Below, piece by piece: positions 62,601 through 64,000 of a stretch of DNA of 64,000 bases. Every line of letters starts with the position of its first letter. The first letter of the stretch is position 1. Origin of the DNA: Lantana camara (Eukaryota > Streptophyta > Magnoliopsida > Lamiales > Verbenaceae); assembly GCA_037501455.1 (NCBI GenBank), contig CM074863.1, forward strand, positions 6,382,001 to 6,446,000. The letters are read 5' to 3'. The translations under genes were made by a program, and so were the position numbers. The notes under the pieces were generated by a model. It did not search any database, had not been told where the DNA came from, and saw only the letters and a list, made by a program, of their open reading frames with translations.

Positions 62601-64000
62601 CGGCTTAAAGGAGGGGTCGACATTGAGATGATGCATGATGACAGAAGGGTCGACTCCCACCAGATCATTAGCGCTCCATGCAAAGACATCCGCGTTTTCT
62701 TGGAGGAATTGGATTAGGAGTACCTGTTCATGTTCCTTCCCTGACTCGGGGAGGCCGACGTGGGTGATTTTCTCTCTCTGCCCCGGCGGAAGCTCGACTT
62801 CCATTGTTTGGGTCGACGCCTCGAGTCGATTGTCCACGACCTTCTGCTTCTTAGCTTTTTTCCGCTTTCGGACAGGCTCGTCGCTCGTTGCCTCAAGATC
62901 CTCGACCTCATCTTCCTCTCCGTCGGGAAGGCCTAAAATAGGGACGACCCGTCGATCGGGTAATCGCACTTTTTCCATGGAAATCGAGTAACAAGCCCAG
63001 GCCATAGGCACATCGCACCTCAGTTCTCCTATGCCACTGGGGGTTGGGAGTTTAATCAATTGATGGTAAGTAGAAACGACTGCTCTAAAGTCGATCAAAC
63101 CGGGCCTCCCTAAAATGATGTTATATGCCGACGGTTGATCGACGACTAGATATTCCAACTCAAGGGTCGATCCCTTAGGGAGTGTTCCCATGGAGGTGAT
63201 CAATCGGACCCGACCCTTGGGATATACCTCGGAACCTCCAAACCCTGTCAAATGAGTCTTAAGTGGTTCCAAGTTCAAACTTTTAGCCAAATTCATACGA
63301 CTCAGAGTCGAGAGATAGATAATATTTACGGAGCTTCCATTATCAACAAGGGTTTTGGATACAGCATAGTTGGTCACGTCGAGCGTAACCACCATCGGAC
63401 AACTGGGCATTTCGCCCTCCCGTGGTGGCATGCCGACTAGGTCCTTATTGCTAAAGCTAATATCCTGATCTACCCAGCTCCGACTTGGCTCGACCTCCAT
63501 CATCTCATGGGGCCCGTAGTAACTCCTTTGGGCTTCTCTTCTAGTTCTCTTCCGGGCAGTCTTCGTGTCGCCCCCTGCTGGCCCGCCTGCAATCATATCG
63601 ATTCGGCCGAGGCATGGGAGGTTATGTTCGTCACGCTCGGTTGGCGGCTTCGCTTCTCGGCGTCGGGGCGGACTCCGGTCGTCGGCTCTAAGAGCCAGTT
63701 TGTCGAGTTTCTTGACGAACTCTTGGAGCTCTCCTCCTCTGATCAATCTTTCAATTTCATCCCGCAGGGCGAAGCATTCAGAAGTGTTGTGGCCGGATTG
63801 TCGATGGAAGTGGTAGAACTTTCCTGAATCTCGGTTCTTCTGAGTTTCTTTTATGGCTTTAGGATTTTTGAACAGCTTCTTGTTAGAGACATTATAAATC
63901 TCTTCGATCGATCGGTTCAGGGGTGTGTAATGCTTTTTGGAGCTACCTCCAGGGTTGTGGTCGATTCGGCCCTTCAGGTCCTTCCTGGGCTCGCTTTTGG
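59604..64000 (-). CDS. Ty3/Gypsy gag-pol polyprotein, N terminus beyond the window
   Basis: The frame is open from the window edge to a TGA at 59606-59604, over 1460 codons without a stop. In order: end of gag with a zinc-knuckle-like FYHFHRQSGHNTSEC (63817-63773) whose first Cys is Tyr; aspartic protease LVDNGSSVNIIY (Asp near 63344); reverse transcriptase with YVDD at 62144-62133; RNase H beginning LSVDGSSTSSGGG; integrase with the HHCC finger (HAGSCGNHSGGR, then CPSCQKH, about 60650-60510), catalytic Asp in GIDIVGPFPL and CDNGPQF, and Glu in NGQTEVTNR; then the C-terminal WEGPFRIAKVG and WNAHNLRVFYV. No chromodomain is present, as in Tat elements. Apart from the Cys-to-Tyr change no lesion is seen. 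The frame has no ATG in its last 80 visible upstream codons, so the start lies outside. Confidence 0.95.
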   Translation of the reverse strand, partial: KSEPRKDLKGRIDHNPGGSSKKHYTPLNRSIEEIYNVSNKKLFKNPKAIKETQKNRDSGKFYHFHRQSGHNTSECFALRDEIERLIRGGELQEFVKKLDKLALRADDRSPPRRREAKPPTERDEHNLPCLGRIDMIAGGPAGGDTKTARKRTRREAQRSYYGPHEMMEVEPSRSWVDQDISFSNKDLVGMPPREGEMPSCPMVVTLDVTNYAVSKTLVDNGSSVNIIYLSTLSRMNLAKSLNLEPLKTHLTGFGGSEVYPKGRVRLITSMGTLPKGSTLELEYLVVDQPSAYNIILGRPGLIDFRAVVSTYHQLIKLPTPSGIGELRCDVPMAWACYSISMEKVRLPDRRVVPILGLPDGEEDEVEDLEATSDEPVRKRKKAKKQKVVDNRLEASTQTMEVELPPGQREKITHVGLPESGKEHEQVLLIQFLQENADVFAWSANDLVGVDPSVIMHHLNVDPSFKPIKQRLRTQSVKRNGIIEEEVNKLLDAGYITPATYVNWLCNVVLVAKSGGKWRMCNDFTDLNKACPKDSYPLPNIDQLVDSTAGCELMSMMDAFQGYYQIFMAPEDEDKTAFIVAKGVYCFRVMPFGLKNAGATYQRLVNQIFAEEIGKSMEVYVDDMIVRSTRSSDHLKDLARAFKLLRRYNLKLNPNKCTFGVSGGKFLGYMVSQRGIEANPEKSGAFRNLPSPKTIREVQSLVGRIISLNRFISRSAEKNLPFFKILRNVKEFKWTEECDQAFDALKKYLESPPLLAKPERGETLYLYMAVSAEVISSVLVAVRERKHLPIYYVSKILHGAETRYLEIEKFALALVHTARKLKPYFQAHQIVVLTDQPLKQVLSKPDSSGRLVKWSVELGQYDLSYKPRIAYQAQVLADFLVERQPLAPLGQKACQWTLSVDGSSTSSGGGAEVSLRSTDGDELDFAICLDFPATNNEAEYEALLAGMRIAIEQGIDSLVALTDSQLVASQYAGSYEAREESMARYLQKVKEGAAKFKNFRLDQIPREENERADVLSKVANGLRGTRDRSITFLTSTSRSIEEEGKAVLSIDPVEPCWLDDLVLHLRDRFLPENKIERRRLLARAASYSLDQEGMLFKRSVKEPAKRCLRPSQAKEVLEEVHAGSCGNHSGGRILAKKVSRAGYYWPTLLRDSINLVKKCPSCQKHSNLIHQHPKEMTTVDVTWPFDQWGIDIVGPFPLAPRQQQFVIVCVEYFSKWVEAAPVPKITHTVMTQFLWKNIICRFGVPRTLICDNGPQFRSKMFKSYCSKYGISLRFTSVGHPQANGQTEVTNRIIVQNLKTRLDGSKGAWAEELDGVLWAYRTTPRTATGETPFSMVYGSEAVIPAELIHQTDRVSHYQLDRNQKNRQFDLDMIEEKRDQAFRRMQQYRAAMTRSYNKNVLHRAFRVGDLVLKRVDVVRHVGKLDVNWEGPFRIAKVGKNQAYHLEDLNGNPVPRSWNAHNLRVFYV

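Larger units (their letters stand above)
55432..64000 (-). mobile_element. Ty3/Gypsy (Tat-like) LTR retrotransposon, truncated by the window edge
   Basis: Read on the minus strand, the window holds gag-pol (64000 to 59604), a spacer, an extra ORF on the opposite strand (56551-59212) and a 3' LTR (56236 to 55432). The 5' LTR and most of gag lie beyond the right edge. Domain order protease, reverse transcriptase, RNase H, integrase is Ty3/Gypsy. An antisense extra ORF between pol and the 3' LTR is known in the Tat lineage (Grande-type elements). Confidence 0.88.

Overview
This is a window of plant nuclear DNA, almost certainly a dicot. It holds intron-rich genes for plant-only families (a DEMETER-type DNA glycosylase, a CTR1 kinase, a class A heat-shock factor, a phytosulfokine precursor, a DUF868 protein, a kinase-less S-locus-lectin/PAN protein), AT-rich intergenic DNA and plant transposable elements. 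The species cannot be named from the sequence alone.

Layout. 1-4.4 kb: AT-rich intergenic DNA with a repeat rich in GGTCGCGACC-like palindromes and a tRNA-derived SINE. 5.2-14.2 kb (+): a 20-exon DEMETER/ROS1-family 5-methylcytosine DNA glycosylase, 1853 aa. 14.2-18.1 kb: intergenic, with one possible minus-strand first exon. 18.1-22.7 kb (+): CTR1, the Raf-like kinase that represses ethylene signalling, 15 coding exons, 787 aa. 23.6-25.2 kb (-): an HSFA3-like heat-shock factor, convergent with CTR1. 25.7-28.1 kb: an AT-rich minisatellite, a terminal-inverted-repeat MITE and a non-autonomous hAT element. 29.0-31.5 kb (-): the ribosome-biogenesis Brix protein RPF2. 32.0-32.4 kb: a SINE whose tail is tandemly amplified. 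33.0-33.6 kb (-): a three-exon phytosulfokine precursor with the YIYTQ pentapeptide. 34.4 kb: tRNA-Leu(AAG). 37.0-38.5 kb (+): an intronless B-lectin/EGF/PAN protein with no kinase. 40.8-41.6 kb: a TIR element with an 8-bp target duplication.

From 42.0 to 53.0 kb lies one complete nested insertion. A non-autonomous Ty3/Gypsy-type LTR retrotransposon (gag joined to an integrase tail, most of pol missing) is flanked by AATTT duplications. Its gag carries a 360-bp hAT MITE. Its right LTR carries a 3.74-kb hAT transposon with an intact BED-finger transposase. The left LTR preserves the uninterrupted hAT target site, so the order of insertion can be read directly. A DUF868 gene follows at 54.0-54.9 kb (+).

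From 55.4 kb to the right edge is a second Ty3/Gypsy element, probably of the Tat lineage, on the minus strand and cut by the window end. It has a 3' LTR, an open gag-pol frame running off the edge, and an extra spliced ORF on the opposite strand, apparently served by an antisense promoter inside the LTR.

The host genes are unrelated housekeeping, hormone-signalling and stress genes with no operon-like logic. The coherent systems are the transposon families. An intact hAT transposase sits in the same window as a deletion derivative sharing its 8-bp terminus, and a coding-deficient but recently mobile retroelement lies near an open Gypsy gag-pol.
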